In this document: piece after piece, positions 26,524 through 35,469 of the stretch
Layout: each line of letters begins with the position of its first letter
Position numbering within the stretch: the first letter of the stretch is position 1
Assembly: GCF_011299575.1 (NCBI RefSeq)
Contig: NZ_CP049863.1
Location: 2,604,001-2,668,000, forward strand
Reading direction: 5' to 3'
Length of the DNA stretch: 64,000 nt
Source of the DNA: Leucobacter viscericola
GTDB lineage: Bacteria > Actinomycetota > Actinomycetes > Actinomycetales > Microbacteriaceae
Notes under the pieces: model-generated
The model's database searches: none
What the model was told of the DNA's origin: nothing
Seen by the model: only the letters and a program-made list of their open reading frames with translations
Position numbers and translations under genes: made by a program

Positions 26524-27471
26524 GTGACTCGTCCCGACACTGAAACCAAACGTGCAGCCGAAGTTTCGGCGATGTTCGACGAGGTTTCCCCGCGCTATGA
26601 CCTCATCAACGATGTGCTCACGGTCGGCAGTGACCGACTCTGGCGGATCGCCACAACGAAGGCCGTTGGGCCACGCAAGGGCATGCGGATCCTCGATCTC
26701 GCAGCGGGCACCGGAACCTCGTCAGCTGCGCTCGCCGCACACGGCGCCGAGGTTGTAGCCGCTGACTTCTCCGAGGGCATGCTCGCGGAGGGGCGTAAGC
26801 GGCACGCTGCCAACCCACTCATCGAGTTCATTTGGGCCGATGCAACGGACCTCCCCTTCGAAGATGACAGCTTTGACGCCGTCACCATTTCTTATGGCCT
26901 GCGCAACGTGAACGATCCGAAAAAGGCGCTCGCCGAGATGTTCCGTGTTGTGAAGCCGGGCGGTCGCGTCGTCATCGCAGAGTTTTCAACACCGCCATCG
27001 TCGCTGATCCGGGCACCATACGGTGCCTACTCGCGCCACGTGCTCCCCAGGATCGCGGGTGTTATCAATAAGTGTGCCGCAGAGGCGTACCGCTACCTCA
27101 ACGAGTCGATCGAGGCTTGGCCAGCCCAAGACGAGCTTGCGTCCTGGCTGCGTGAAGCCGGGTTCGAGCGCGTTGCGTACCGCAACCTGACATTCGGCGT
27201 GGTCGCGCTGCACCGTGGGTTTGTGCCGCGTAAGCCCCAGAAGCCGGTCGCCACTAAGCCGGCTGCCAAGCCTAAGCCTGCTGCTAAGCCCAAAGCTGCC
27301 GCGAAACCAGCCGCGAAGCCAACGACCTCGGCCAAACCCAAAACAGCCTCCGCTAAGCCCAAGGCCGCGGCAGCAAAGCCGAAGCCCGCTGCTGCCAAAC
27401 CAGCCAATACGAAGCCTAAACCCAAGCCCAAGCAGGCCCCCGCGAAGCCGAGCGATGGAGAGAAGAAGTGA
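26524..27471 (+). CDS. menG: Demethylmenaquinone methyltransferase with an Ala/Lys/Pro-rich C-terminal tail
   Basis: The first about 235 residues are a UbiE/MenG methyltransferase that makes the last step of menaquinone synthesis from SAM. Visible motifs are MFDEVSPRYDLINDVLTVGSDRLWR, the SAM-binding LDLAAGTGTSS, ISYGLRNVNDPKKALAEM and the FSTPP loop. Residues about 240-315 are a low-complexity tail of KPAAKPKPAAKPK repeats, resembling a histone H1-like or wall-associated tail and absent from the usual family members of about 230-250 residues. The GTG start fits the family. The stop overlaps the GTG start of the polyprenyl synthase gene by 4 bp, linking ring methylation to side-chain synthesis. 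Confidence 0.92.
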   Translation: MTRPDTETKRAAEVSAMFDEVSPRYDLINDVLTVGSDRLWRIATTKAVGPRKGMRILDLAAGTGTSSAALAAHGAEVVAADFSEGMLAEGRKRHAANPLIEFIWADATDLPFEDDSFDAVTISYGLRNVNDPKKALAEMFRVVKPGGRVVIAEFSTPPSSLIRAPYGAYSRHVLPRIAGVINKCAAEAYRYLNESIEAWPAQDELASWLREAGFERVAYRNLTFGVVALHRGFVPRKPQKPVATKPAAKPKPAAKPKAAAKPAAKPTTSAKPKTASAKPKAAAAKPKPAAAKPANTKPKPKPKQAPAKPSDGEKK

Positions 27472-28526
27472 ACCGTCACATCGCCGAGGACACCGCCACC
27501 CAGGCGCTCCCCATGAACCTCTTCAGGGGAGTACAAGATCGCCGTCACGCGAAAGCGCTGCAGGCTGAACTTGAAATCGTTGAGGGTGGGCTGCTCGAAA
27601 ACCTGACTTTTGCCTCGCCGGTCGCTGACGTACCCGCGCGCTACCTGTTGAACGCAGGCGGTAAGCGCATCCGACCGATGCTCACGCTGCTCGCCAGTGA
27701 GCTCGGCAGTGGCCCGAACGAACTGGTGCGCCGCGCCGCGCAGGCCGTCGAGATCACCCACCTCGCTTCGCTCTACCACGACGATGTTATGGACGACGCG
27801 AAACTGCGCCGAGGGGTTCCGGCCGCTCAAACCGTGTGGTCAAACTCGATCGCGATCCTGGCCGGCGACCTACTGTTTGCCCGCGCCTCAACCCTCGTCT
27901 CGGGCATGGGCGAAGAGGCGATCCTGCTGCAGGCGCGCACCTTCGAGCGTCTCTGCCTGGGGCAGCTGCACGAAACGGTGGGCCCACAGCCCGAGGACGA
28001 GCCGATCCCGCACTACCTGCAGGTACTCGCCGATAAGACGGGTGCGCTCATCGCGTGTGCGGCGCGCATGGGTGTCATGTTCGGTGAGGCGCCGCTCGAG
28101 TATGCCGATCCCGTTATGGAATACGGTGAGCGGATCGGCGTCGCCTTCCAGCTCATCGACGATGTGATCGACCTCTCGCCGAAGAAGGAGCAGACCGGCA
28201 AGCGTGCCGGAACCGATCTGCGCGCCGGTGTCGCCACGTTGCCGCTGTTGTTGCTGCGGGAGAGCGCCGCAAACGGCAACGGTGCAGACGCCGAGCTGCT
28301 GGCCAGCATCGACGCTGGAGTCGACGCGATCGCCGCAGGCGCGGACCCGGCACTGTTGGACCCCGAGGTGACCGCACTGCGAGAGCACGACGTTACACGT
28401 GAAACCGAGGCGACTGCTCGTCGCTGGGCCGAGGACGCGGTTGGTGCGCTCGACGTGCTGCCAAAGTCTTCCGTGAAGCGCGCGCTTGAGCGGATGGCCG
28501 AGTCCATCGTGACCCGCGAGGGCTAG
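27468..28526 (+). CDS. Polyprenyl diphosphate synthase (menaquinone side chain)
   Basis: This 352-residue trans-isoprenyl diphosphate synthase condenses isopentenyl diphosphate units onto an allylic primer. The first aspartate-rich motif is in LASLYHDDVMDDAKLRRG and the second in FQLIDDVIDLSP, each binding magnesium diphosphate. AGGKRIRPMLTLLAS is the conserved substrate-binding block. Its overlap with menG argues that it makes the long isoprenoid tail of menaquinone; chain length cannot be read from sequence with confidence. The GTG start overlaps the upstream stop by 4 bp. Confidence 0.92.
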   Translation: MNRHIAEDTATQALPMNLFRGVQDRRHAKALQAELEIVEGGLLENLTFASPVADVPARYLLNAGGKRIRPMLTLLASELGSGPNELVRRAAQAVEITHLASLYHDDVMDDAKLRRGVPAAQTVWSNSIAILAGDLLFARASTLVSGMGEEAILLQARTFERLCLGQLHETVGPQPEDEPIPHYLQVLADKTGALIACAARMGVMFGEAPLEYADPVMEYGERIGVAFQLIDDVIDLSPKKEQTGKRAGTDLRAGVATLPLLLLRESAANGNGADAELLASIDAGVDAIAAGADPALLDPEVTALREHDVTRETEATARRWAEDAVGALDVLPKSSVKRALERMAESIVTREG

Positions 28527-28662
28527 ACCTCCACGATCCCGCGCGAGCACTTTTTCTCGCGCAAGGGTCGCAGGATCTTCCTCGGAATCTGCAACTCACT
28601 CAACAGTTATTGGCAACACTTCCCCACGGAGAATACCGCTTGCGGGAACGGAAGGAACAGCA

Positions 28663-30036
28663 ATGAGCAAGATGCGACTGGCAATTGTAGGCGCGGGCCC
28701 GGCTGGAATCTACGCGGCTGATCTGCTGCTGAAAGCTGAGCGTGACTTCGAGGTTGAGATCGATCTGTTCGAGCAGCTTCCGGCCCCCTACGGACTCGTG
28801 CGCTACGGCGTCTCACCCGATCACCCGCGCATCAAGGGCATCATCACGGCCCTACGCGAGGTGCTTGATAGCGGTCAGATCCGCTACTTCGGCAACGTGC
28901 GCTACGGCCAAGACATCACCCTCGAAGACCTGAAGACCCACTACCACGCGGTCATCTTCTCGACCGGCGCGATCCGCGATGCTGCGCTCACGATCCCGGG
29001 TATCGAAGCCGGTGGATCCTACGGTGCCGCTGATTTCGTGAGCTGGTTCGACGGCCACCCCGACGTGCCGCGCACCTGGCCCCTCGAGGCCGCCGAGGTC
29101 GGCGTGATCGGCAACGGTAACGTCGCCCTCGACATCTCGCGCATGCTCATTAAGCACGCCGACGATCTGCTGCCCACGGAGATCCCCGACAACGTCTACC
29201 AGGGCTTGAAAGAAAACCCGATCCAGGATCTGCACCTCTTTGGCCGCCGCGGCCCGAAGTACGTGAAGTTCACACCGCTTGAGCTGCGCGAGCTCGGCGA
29301 GGTGCGCGACGTCGACATGGTGCTCGACGAGCGCGATTTCGCCCACGACGACGCTTACGCCGACGAGACCCTCGCCAAGAACAAGCAGGTGCTGGTCATG
29401 ACTCGCGTCATGGACAAGTGGCTGCAGGATCAGCGAGCGCGCGAGGAGAGCGGCGAGCACGCCTCGCGCCGCCTGCACATGCACTTCTGGTCGAAGCCGA
29501 TCGAGGTTGTGGTTGAAGACGGTCGTGTTGCTGGGCTCAAGATCGAGCGCACCGCCCCCGATGGTGACGGCGGTGTGATCGATACCGGTGAGTTCGAGGT
29601 TATCCCGATGCAGGCGCTCTATCGTGCGATCGGGTACTTTGGATCACCGCTCGACGAGATCCCATTTGATGAGACGGCGGGTGTGATCCCGAACAGCCAG
29701 GGCCGCGTGCTCGATCTTGAGGGCCAGCAGATTCCTGGTGTGTACGCGACCGGTTGGATTAAGCGTGGCCCTGTCGGCCTGATCGGTCACACGAAGTCGG
29801 ATGCGATGGAGACCCTCGAGTGCCTGCTTGAGGATCGCGCGAAGCTTTGGGAGCCCGAGGCCACCGACACGGATGCTGTGCCCGCGCTGCTGCACTCGCG
29901 CGATGTTCCGTATACGACGATTGAGGGCTGGCACCGCCTGGACGAGCACGAGCTTGGCCTTGGTGAGGCCGAGGGGCGCACGCGCATCAAGGTGGTTCCG
30001 CGCGACGACATGACGCGGATCTCGCGCGGCGAGTAA
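28663..30036 (+). CDS. FprA-like NADPH:ferredoxin oxidoreductase
   Basis: The 457-residue cytoplasmic flavoprotein resembles adrenodoxin reductase. The N-terminal FAD-binding motif is AIVGAGPAGIYAADLLL. The block LPAPYGLVRYGVSPDHPRIKGI is characteristic of the FprA/adrenodoxin-reductase group. The NADPH-binding motif is VGVIGNGNVALDISRML, followed by FGRRGPKYVKFTPLELREL. The ATWIKRGP-type segment is present as ATGWIKRGPVGLIGHTKSDA. It transfers electrons between NADPH and a ferredoxin. It follows the menaquinone genes after about 135 bp with its own leader. Its 3' end is overlapped by the open frame of the opposite-strand acyltransferase. Confidence 0.93.
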   Translation: MSKMRLAIVGAGPAGIYAADLLLKAERDFEVEIDLFEQLPAPYGLVRYGVSPDHPRIKGIITALREVLDSGQIRYFGNVRYGQDITLEDLKTHYHAVIFSTGAIRDAALTIPGIEAGGSYGAADFVSWFDGHPDVPRTWPLEAAEVGVIGNGNVALDISRMLIKHADDLLPTEIPDNVYQGLKENPIQDLHLFGRRGPKYVKFTPLELRELGEVRDVDMVLDERDFAHDDAYADETLAKNKQVLVMTRVMDKWLQDQRAREESGEHASRRLHMHFWSKPIEVVVEDGRVAGLKIERTAPDGDGGVIDTGEFEVIPMQALYRAIGYFGSPLDEIPFDETAGVIPNSQGRVLDLEGQQIPGVYATGWIKRGPVGLIGHTKSDAMETLECLLEDRAKLWEPEATDTDAVPALLHSRDVPYTTIEGWHRLDEHELGLGEAEGRTRIKVVPRDDMTRISRGE

Positions 30037-31332
30037 CCCGCAGGCCATCAAGGCGGCGCCAGCGGCCCACGCCCAGAGTGAGCCGGTGGTGGCGAGGATC
30101 AGCAGCACCCCGCTGGCTCCGCTCAGCACACTGAACGCTGCGCGTTTCGCAGAGATCGTGGTCGATGCGGTTCGGGTCGTGACTGGTTGTGTCGCCTGAA
30201 CACCCGAGGGCTTTTTTGGCCCGCGTTCGATCCTGCCCGCCACCGCAACGACCGCGACGACCGCGATCCCGGCCGCAACAAGCCACACGGGCCTGCTCAG
30301 CCACCACTCGGGTGTGAGCGGGATCGGCAATGACGGCCCGGCGATCAGCAGCAGCCCGGCGAGCAACACCACAACCGGCATGTGCCACGAGTAGACGGTC
30401 ATCGAGTGGCTGTTGAGCGCGTCTGAGACCCGGCTTACCTTGGGGTTCCCGGCCAGTGCCGCGAGTTTCGGGCGCAGCACCGTAAAGAGCTTGAACTGCA
30501 CGACCCCGAGCAGCGCGAGTGCCGCGGTCGGCGGATTCAGGGCCTCAAAGAGGTTCATCGGTGAGGCGCCGATAGCCATCAGCGTGACGATGCCGGCGAC
30601 CGCAAACCAGGCGGTGCGAGCGCTCGGGATCCGGCCGTCTGCCAGCCAGAACCCGAGCTGCTGAACGGCGAGCCACACGAACAGCAGGTTCGCGAAACCG
30701 ATGGCGTCGATGCCCGTTACGAAGCGCAGCGCATCGACGGTCGCGATGCCGAGTCCCAGGCTCAGGAGCGTGAGGCGCGGTGCCCGCTCGTGCAGCTTGA
30801 TCATGAGCGGCACAAGCGCCGAGCAGAGAATGTAGACGCCGAGAAACCAGAGCGGTTGGCTGATCCGCCACCCCGCTGTCGCGACGATGTCAGGGGATGC
30901 TCCAGAGAGTGCGAGTCCGCACAGGGCGACCACCGTCGCGCCCGCTGCGGCGAGCGGCACGGGCAACAGCCTGCGGAGGCGCGTTGCAACGTAGTCGGAC
31001 GGGGATGTCCCACGAGACCGTAGGCGACGATAGTGGGTGGCCGAGGCGAAGCCGCCGAGAATGAAAAAGAGTGGCATCATCTGGGCGAACCACGAGAACA
31101 CGGTGAACCCCGACCACGGCTCAAGCGCGTTCTCCAGTACCGGAGTGCCACCCTGAACGCTCACCCCAACCATGAGCGCGTGCACCCCCACCACCGCGAG
31201 CAGGCAGGCAGCGCGCACGAGGTCGACGGTGCGGTCCCTCTTGGTCTGCGCTGGCTTTCCGCTGGTTTCGAGGGTCTCGCGAGCCTCGCTGCTCAGTGAG
31301 ACCGGAGCAGAAACGGGTGTGGCGAGTGACAT
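29644..31332 (-). CDS. Acyltransferase family membrane protein with antisense-overlapping tail
   Basis: The integral membrane acyltransferase (acyl_transf_3/OafA-like) probably acylates an envelope carbohydrate. RDRTVDLVRAACLLAVVGVHALM at the start carries the conserved arginine and histidine. MPLFFILGGFASATHYRRLRSRG and PLWFLGVYILCSALVP are further family blocks. About ten helices end at GAALMACGLLAAR, where the reading frame enters the 3' end of the opposite-strand fprA without a stop. The remaining roughly 125 residues have no membrane or family character and are antisense to fprA. ATG 31332, preceded by GGAAGGA, is preferred over ATG 31395. It follows the two-component genes on the same strand and may be their target. 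Confidence 0.8.
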   Translation of the reverse strand: MSLATPVSAPVSLSSEARETLETSGKPAQTKRDRTVDLVRAACLLAVVGVHALMVGVSVQGGTPVLENALEPWSGFTVFSWFAQMMPLFFILGGFASATHYRRLRSRGTSPSDYVATRLRRLLPVPLAAAGATVVALCGLALSGASPDIVATAGWRISQPLWFLGVYILCSALVPLMIKLHERAPRLTLLSLGLGIATVDALRFVTGIDAIGFANLLFVWLAVQQLGFWLADGRIPSARTAWFAVAGIVTLMAIGASPMNLFEALNPPTAALALLGVVQFKLFTVLRPKLAALAGNPKVSRVSDALNSHSMTVYSWHMPVVVLLAGLLLIAGPSLPIPLTPEWWLSRPVWLVAAGIAVVAVVAVAGRIERGPKKPSGVQATQPVTTRTASTTISAKRAAFSVLSGASGVLLILATTGSLWAWAAGAALMACGLLAARDPRHVVARNHLDARAPLGLTKAKLVLVQAVPALNRRIRNIARVQQRGHSIRVGGLGLPKLRAILKQALEGLHRIRLRVTDQADRATLNPTGRVHTRNLLALKIEHAALAVRDHTRRLIKWDLVER

Positions 31333-31428
31333 GGGGGAGGTCCTTCCATCGAGCATGAAAGAACCATCTCGCGCAGGTCTACCCGACCGCTTCACTCCGG
31401 GGAGCCAAATTGACCCCCTACTGAGGTG

Positions 31429-32100
31429 CTACTGATCCGGCTGCACCAGACCCGCGTCGTACGCGAGGATGACGGCCTGCACACGGTCCCGCAACTGCAG
31501 CTTCGAGAAGATGCGAGTGATGTGCGTCTTCACCGTCTGCTCGGCGATGAACAGCTCCGCGGCGATCTCGGCGTTGGACAGGCCACGCCCGATGCCCACG
31601 AGAATCTCGCGCTCGCGCTCGGTGAGGTCGGCAAGGCGCAGGCGGTGCTTGTCACTCGGTGGACGGTGTGCGGCAAAGCGATCCAGCAGTCGCCGAGTCA
31701 CGCTCGGGGCGAGCAGCGCGTCGCCCGCGGCGACCACACGCACGGCGTGCACCAGGTCCGCGGGTGGTGCGTCTTTCAGCAGGAAGCCGCTCGCACCAGC
31801 GGCGAGAGCGTCGTGCACGTATTCGTCGATGTCGAAGGTGGTCAAGATGATCACGTGCGGCCGGTGCTCGTAGCGCGGCGGCGGATCCATCAGCTGCTTT
31901 GTCGCCTCAAGCCCGTTCATTTCGGGCATGCGCACGTCCATCAGTACGATGTCGGGGCGCAGTTTGCGCGAGAGCTCCACGGCGTCCGCACCGTTCTCCG
32001 CCTGCCCGACCACTTCAAAGTCGGGTTGGGCGTCGAGGATTGCGGCGAACCCCGCCCGCACCATCGCCTGGTCGTCGGCGATGAGAATAGATACGGTCAT
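31429..32100 (-). CDS. NarL/LuxR-family response regulator
   Basis: This is a 223-residue two-component response regulator. The receiver domain occupies residues 1 to about 120, with acidic pair DD near residue 10 and the phospho-acceptor aspartate in VLMDVRMPEMNG (about residue 55). The LuxR-type helix-turn-helix at about 152-215 contains LTEREREILVGIGRGLSNAEIAAELFIAEQTVKTH. The start codon overlaps the upstream histidine-kinase stop by 4 bp. It is divergent, with its kinase, from an ABC exporter operon and is followed by the acyltransferase gene, both plausible targets. Confidence 0.93.
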   Translation of the reverse strand: MTVSILIADDQAMVRAGFAAILDAQPDFEVVGQAENGADAVELSRKLRPDIVLMDVRMPEMNGLEATKQLMDPPPRYEHRPHVIILTTFDIDEYVHDALAAGASGFLLKDAPPADLVHAVRVVAAGDALLAPSVTRRLLDRFAAHRPPSDKHRLRLADLTEREREILVGIGRGLSNAEIAAELFIAEQTVKTHITRIFSKLQLRDRVQAVILAYDAGLVQPDQ

Positions 32101-33308
32101 GCTGTGCTGGCCTCCAGAGTAAGCGGGATGATCGCGAGAACAGCGAAGCCGCCCTCTGCCGTGGGGGCTGTGCGGAGCGAACCGCTGAGAGCTGCGACTC
32201 GTTCTTGCATGCCGCGGATCCCGTGCCCGCTCGTGTCGACACCGTGTGAGGCGGCGTCCGAGGGAGCCGTATTTGTGATGCTGATTCGAAGCTGGCTGCC
32301 CGATCCTGGTTTCGCCTCGTGGCTCAGCTCCACCTCCGCCCGTGACCCCGGGGCGTGACGCACAACATTGCTGAGGGATTCTTGAACCACTCGATAGATC
32401 GTGAGCTCCATGACCGGCGTCATGCGCTGTCGCACCTGTTCGGGCACAAGATCGTTGAGCGTGGCGTCGAGCAGTGTTGAGCGTGCTCCCGCAACGAGGT
32501 CTGGCAACTCGGCAAGCCCCGGTTGTGGCGCCTGCTCGGCATCCTCGTCTGCCCGAAGCACCCCGAGCAGCGCGCGCATCTCACCGAGGGCGGTGCGCGC
32601 GGTTGCGGCGAGCTCGTCAAACTCGTCGGCGACCTGGGAGCTGATATCGGGGTAGCGGTAGCGGGCGCTCGCCGCCTGCACTTGGATCACCGACATGCCA
32701 TGAGCGACAACGTCGTGCATCTCGCGGGCGATCCGCGTGCGCTCTTCCACGATCTCGCGACGCGCGAGCGCGATCTCCGACACTTCACGGGCTTCGCGAA
32801 GTTCACCGCGGGTCAGGATCGCGGTGCGCAGCACCACGCCGCCGAGCACGGCAGCAGCGGCTAGCGTGAGAAACACCGTGATATTCGCGACGATCGGGCC
32901 GGGCGGCATCGCAGCGCCGACCACCGTAGCCACACTGGTCGATACGGCCGCAACAAGCGCACCCGCCACTGTGGCCGAGAGCCAGCGGCCGCGGGTGGCT
33001 CCGATCACGAGTGTGACCACCATCGCAATGATGGACGTGACCGGGATCGGCCAGGGTGCCTCGGGTGGGATCGTGCGGCTGAGCGCCACTATGACGGCTG
33101 TGGCCACCGTGGTCGTCAGGATTCCCCAGCGGGGAAAACGGTTGACGAGCACAACCCCGGCAACCTGCAGCGCCGAGAGTCCGAGGCTGTAGGCGACGGG
33201 GGAGTCGTACACGGTGGCCCCGAGCGTGGAGCTCACCGCAAACAGGGTGATGGCGATAGCCGACACCGCAACCCAGACCCACGGCACCTGCCGCAACTGC
33301 ACCCTCAT
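32097..33308 (-). CDS. NarL-system sensor histidine kinase (HisKA_3)
   Basis: This 403-residue membrane kinase is paired with the response regulator that follows by a 4-bp overlap. The N-terminal about 170 residues contain several hydrophobic helices and no large sensor domain, as in intramembrane-sensing kinases. The HisKA_3 phospho-acceptor is EERTRIAREMHDVVAHGMSVIQV (His near residue 218). The ATP-binding domain shows VVQESLSNVVRHA and the glycine-rich GHGIRGMQERVAALSG. Kinases of this kind often sense envelope stress or antimicrobials and control ABC exporters, and here one lies divergently at 33622 (functional link inferred). Confidence 0.92.
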   Translation of the reverse strand: MRVQLRQVPWVWVAVSAIAITLFAVSSTLGATVYDSPVAYSLGLSALQVAGVVLVNRFPRWGILTTTVATAVIVALSRTIPPEAPWPIPVTSIIAMVVTLVIGATRGRWLSATVAGALVAAVSTSVATVVGAAMPPGPIVANITVFLTLAAAAVLGGVVLRTAILTRGELREAREVSEIALARREIVEERTRIAREMHDVVAHGMSVIQVQAASARYRYPDISSQVADEFDELAATARTALGEMRALLGVLRADEDAEQAPQPGLAELPDLVAGARSTLLDATLNDLVPEQVRQRMTPVMELTIYRVVQESLSNVVRHAPGSRAEVELSHEAKPGSGSQLRISITNTAPSDAASHGVDTSGHGIRGMQERVAALSGSLRTAPTAEGGFAVLAIIPLTLEASTA

Positions 33309-33375
33309 GCGGCAAGGTTATCGCGGAGTGGGGTCATAAGGTGGGTGCTATCTCGCCGCCGAGCCAAAATGATGC

Positions 33376-33405
33376 TTGCGCTGTGGCAAAGCCTATGGAT
33401 AGGCT
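33376..33405 (+). promoter_or_regulatory. Candidate promoter of the small ORF/ABC exporter operon
   Basis: TTGCGC (33376-33381), an 18-bp spacer and TAGGCT (33400-33405) make a plausible housekeeping promoter. It lies about 40 bp before the small ORF at 33443 and about 215 bp before the ABC exporter start, which would give a long leader. It is based on sequence match only. Confidence 0.4.
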
Positions 33406-33442
33406 GTTCCAGGTATCCCACAAACCCGGAAAGGAGCGGATC

Positions 33443-33514
33443 ATGGCATCAATCAATTTGCCCCCAACGATCGCGTTCACTCTTCCGGGCAGTGCCCTGT
33501 CCGGCCGGAATTAG
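33443..33514 (+). CDS. Putative 23-residue leader peptide upstream of the ABC exporter
   Basis: ATG at 33443 is preceded by the strong ribosome site AAAGGAGCGGATC and encodes MASINLPPTIAFTLPGSALS followed by GRN and a TAG stop. A Pro-Pro pair lies at codons 7-8, a potential ribosome-pausing point. Immediately downstream, CGGCGG (33523-33528) and CCGCCG (33533-33538) form a tight hairpin. The ABC exporter start follows 107 bp later. A translated short frame plus a hairpin before a multidrug-type exporter resembles leader-peptide attenuation, as known for bmrBCD in Bacillus; the similarity here is of layout only. It may instead be a small secreted or ribosomally made peptide, but no modification enzyme is nearby. 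Confidence 0.5.
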   Translation: MASINLPPTIAFTLPGSALSGRN

Positions 33515-33522
33515 CTTCGTAG

Positions 33523-33538
33523 CGGCGGTCTGCCGCCG
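33523..33538 (+). promoter_or_regulatory. Hairpin following the leader ORF
   Basis: CGGCGG, loop TCTG, CCGCCG form a perfect 6-bp stem nine bases after the leader-ORF stop. There is no T-run, so it may be an anti-antiterminator arm, a translational element or a pausing signal rather than a terminator. Confidence 0.35.
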
Positions 33539-33621
33539 ACCTTCCGCCCGCACACTCTCGCGCCTTCAGCGCCGCCAGCACTTGCAACCCGCGCCCTCGC
33601 GCGCACGCTTCATCAGGGATC

Positions 33622-35469
33622 ATGACTTCTTCACAACTGCCCTCTTCGGCACACAATTCACCTTCGTCACAGACCGAGACGAAACGACAGCCAACTCTTA
33701 AGGCGCTCGCTCGCCTGCTGCCGTTTGCCAAACCCGCACTTCCCCGCCTCATCGGCGGCCTCTTTGTGGGCCTCGGAGCGGCCCTCGCCGCCCTCGCCAT
33801 CCCACTCGTACTGCAGTGGGTCATCGATGGCCCGCTGAGCGCCGCCATGCAAAGCAACGGCGATCGTTCACAGATCGTCTGGGCCACACTCGGGGTGCTC
33901 GGGCTCGGAATCATCGAGGCCGCACTCGTGTACTTCCGGCGTGTGCTCGTGCTCGCACCCTCGACCGAGGTCGAGTACGCGGTGCGACAGAGCTTCACCG
34001 AGCGCCTGCTGCGTCTGCCGGTTGCGTTCCACGACCGCTGGCAGTCGGGCCAGCTGCTGAGCCGTATGATGCAAGACATCAGCATGATCCGGCGCTGGCT
34101 CGCGTTCGGCTCGATCCTGCTGCTCATCAACCTGATCACAATCGTCGTCGGAACGGCGCTGCTGTTCCGCTGGCACTGGTCGCTCGGTGTGGTGTTTGTG
34201 GTGTGCTCGATTCCGATCTGGGTGGTGGGTTTCCGCTTTGAGCAGCGCTACGGCACGCTGTCGCGCAACAGCCAGGATCAGGCGGGTGACCTCGCGACCT
34301 CCGTTGAAGAGAGCGTGCACGGCATCCGGGTGCTCAAGGCCTTCGGTCGTGGCAGCCACGCGCTCAACAAGTTCGTGAAACAGGCCGAGACCCTGCGCGA
34401 CACCGAGCTCAAAAAGGGCTACGAGGTTGGGCTGCTGTGGTTCTGGTACGACCTGGTTCCGGTGCTCGCGCTCGGGCTGAGCCTGATCACGGGCATCTGG
34501 CTGGTGAGTCGTGGCGAACTAACGGTGGGTGAGCTGTTCGCATTCTTCGCGATGGCAACGGCGCTGCGCTGGCCGATGGGATCGCTCGGCTTCCTATTCT
34601 CCTTCCTGATCGACACCCGCACCGCGACGGATCGTGTGTTCGAGGTGTTCGATTCACAGGTGGTGATTCGGGATCCCGCTGACCCCAAAACGATCGCAGA
34701 CCCGAAGGGGGAGCTCGCGTTTCGAGACGTGCACTTCCACTACCCCGACGCGCGTGACAGCGAGACCGACATCATTGACGGCTTCGACCTTGTGTTGCGG
34801 CCGGGCGAAACGATGGCCCTTGTTGGGGTCACGGGCAGCGGCAAGACCACACTCACGACCCTGCCGACGCGACTCTACGATGTGACGGCCGGTGCCGTCG
34901 AGATCGACGGAATCGACGTGCGCGAGCTGCGCCTCGAAGAACTGCGCAGCCTCATTGGTGTTGCGTTCGAGGAGCCGGTTCTGTTCTCGTCGACGGTTCG
35001 CGAGAACGTGCTGCTTGGTCGCCACGACCTTGACCTGCACAGCGCCGAGGCCGACGCGGTGCTTCGAGAGGCACTTGACGTCGCCCAGGCGAGCTTCGTG
35101 TTCGATCTGCCCGATGGCCTCGACACCGCGGTTGGTGAGGAAGGGCTGAGCCTTTCCGGCGGCCAACGGCAGCGCCTCGCTCTCGCACGAGTGGTGGCGG
35201 CGAAGCCAGCGATCCTCGTGCTCGATGATCCGCTGTCGGCCCTCGATGTCGACACCGAAGCGCTTGTTGAGGCGGCCCTGAGGCGGGTACTCGCAAACAC
35301 GACGGCGCTGATCGTCGCCCACCGACCCTCAACCGTCGCCCTCGCTGACCGCGTCGCGGTCATGCGCGACGGCCGCATCGAGGCAGTCGGCACCCACGCG
35401 GAGTTGCTGCGCACGAGCGCGCACTACCGCCACCTGATCGTCAGTATTACCCCGGAGGCAACGCGATGA
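33622..35469 (+). CDS. ABC exporter half-transporter A (degenerate ATP site)
   Basis: The 615-residue permease-ATPase fusion has six transmembrane helices in residues about 35-320 ([22 protein letters not shown] and following). The nucleotide-binding domain has Walker [10 protein letters not shown], signature [15 protein letters not shown] and Walker [13 protein letters not shown]. The residue after the Walker B aspartate is Asp instead of the catalytic Glu, while the H-loop is intact ([10 protein letters not shown]). This is one half of a heterodimeric exporter with the gene downstream, which overlaps by 4 bp. The cargo is unknown; drugs, peptides or lipids are all possible. The operon is divergent from a two-component system. 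Confidence 0.92.
   Translation: MTSSQLPSSAHNSPSSQTETKRQPTLKALARLLPFAKPALPRLIGGLFVGLGAALAALAIPLVLQWVIDGPLSAAMQSNGDRSQIVWATLGVLGLGIIEAALVYFRRVLVLAPSTEVEYAVRQSFTERLLRLPVAFHDRWQSGQLLSRMMQDISMIRRWLAFGSILLLINLITIVVGTALLFRWHWSLGVVFVVCSIPIWVVGFRFEQRYGTLSRNSQDQAGDLATSVEESVHGIRVLKAFGRGSHALNKFVKQAETLRDTELKKGYEVGLLWFWYDLVPVLALGLSLITGIWLVSRGELTVGELFAFFAMATALRWPMGSLGFLFSFLIDTRTATDRVFEVFDSQVVIRDPADPKTIADPKGELAFRDVHFHYPDARDSETDIIDGFDLVLRPGETMALVGVTGSGKTTLTTLPTRLYDVTAGAVEIDGIDVRELRLEELRSLIGVAFEEPVLFSSTVRENVLLGRHDLDLHSAEADAVLREALDVAQASFVFDLPDGLDTAVGEEGLSLSGGQRQRLALARVVAAKPAILVLDDPLSALDVDTEALVEAALRRVLANTTALIVAHRPSTVALADRVAVMRDGRIEAVGTHAELLRTSAHYRHLIVSITPEATR

Noticed and set aside
33345..33701. 118-codon frame across the ABC exporter leader
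   Set aside because: It overlaps the start of the exporter gene in another frame and has no family features; the better candidate in this leader is the 23-codon frame with a strong ribosome site.
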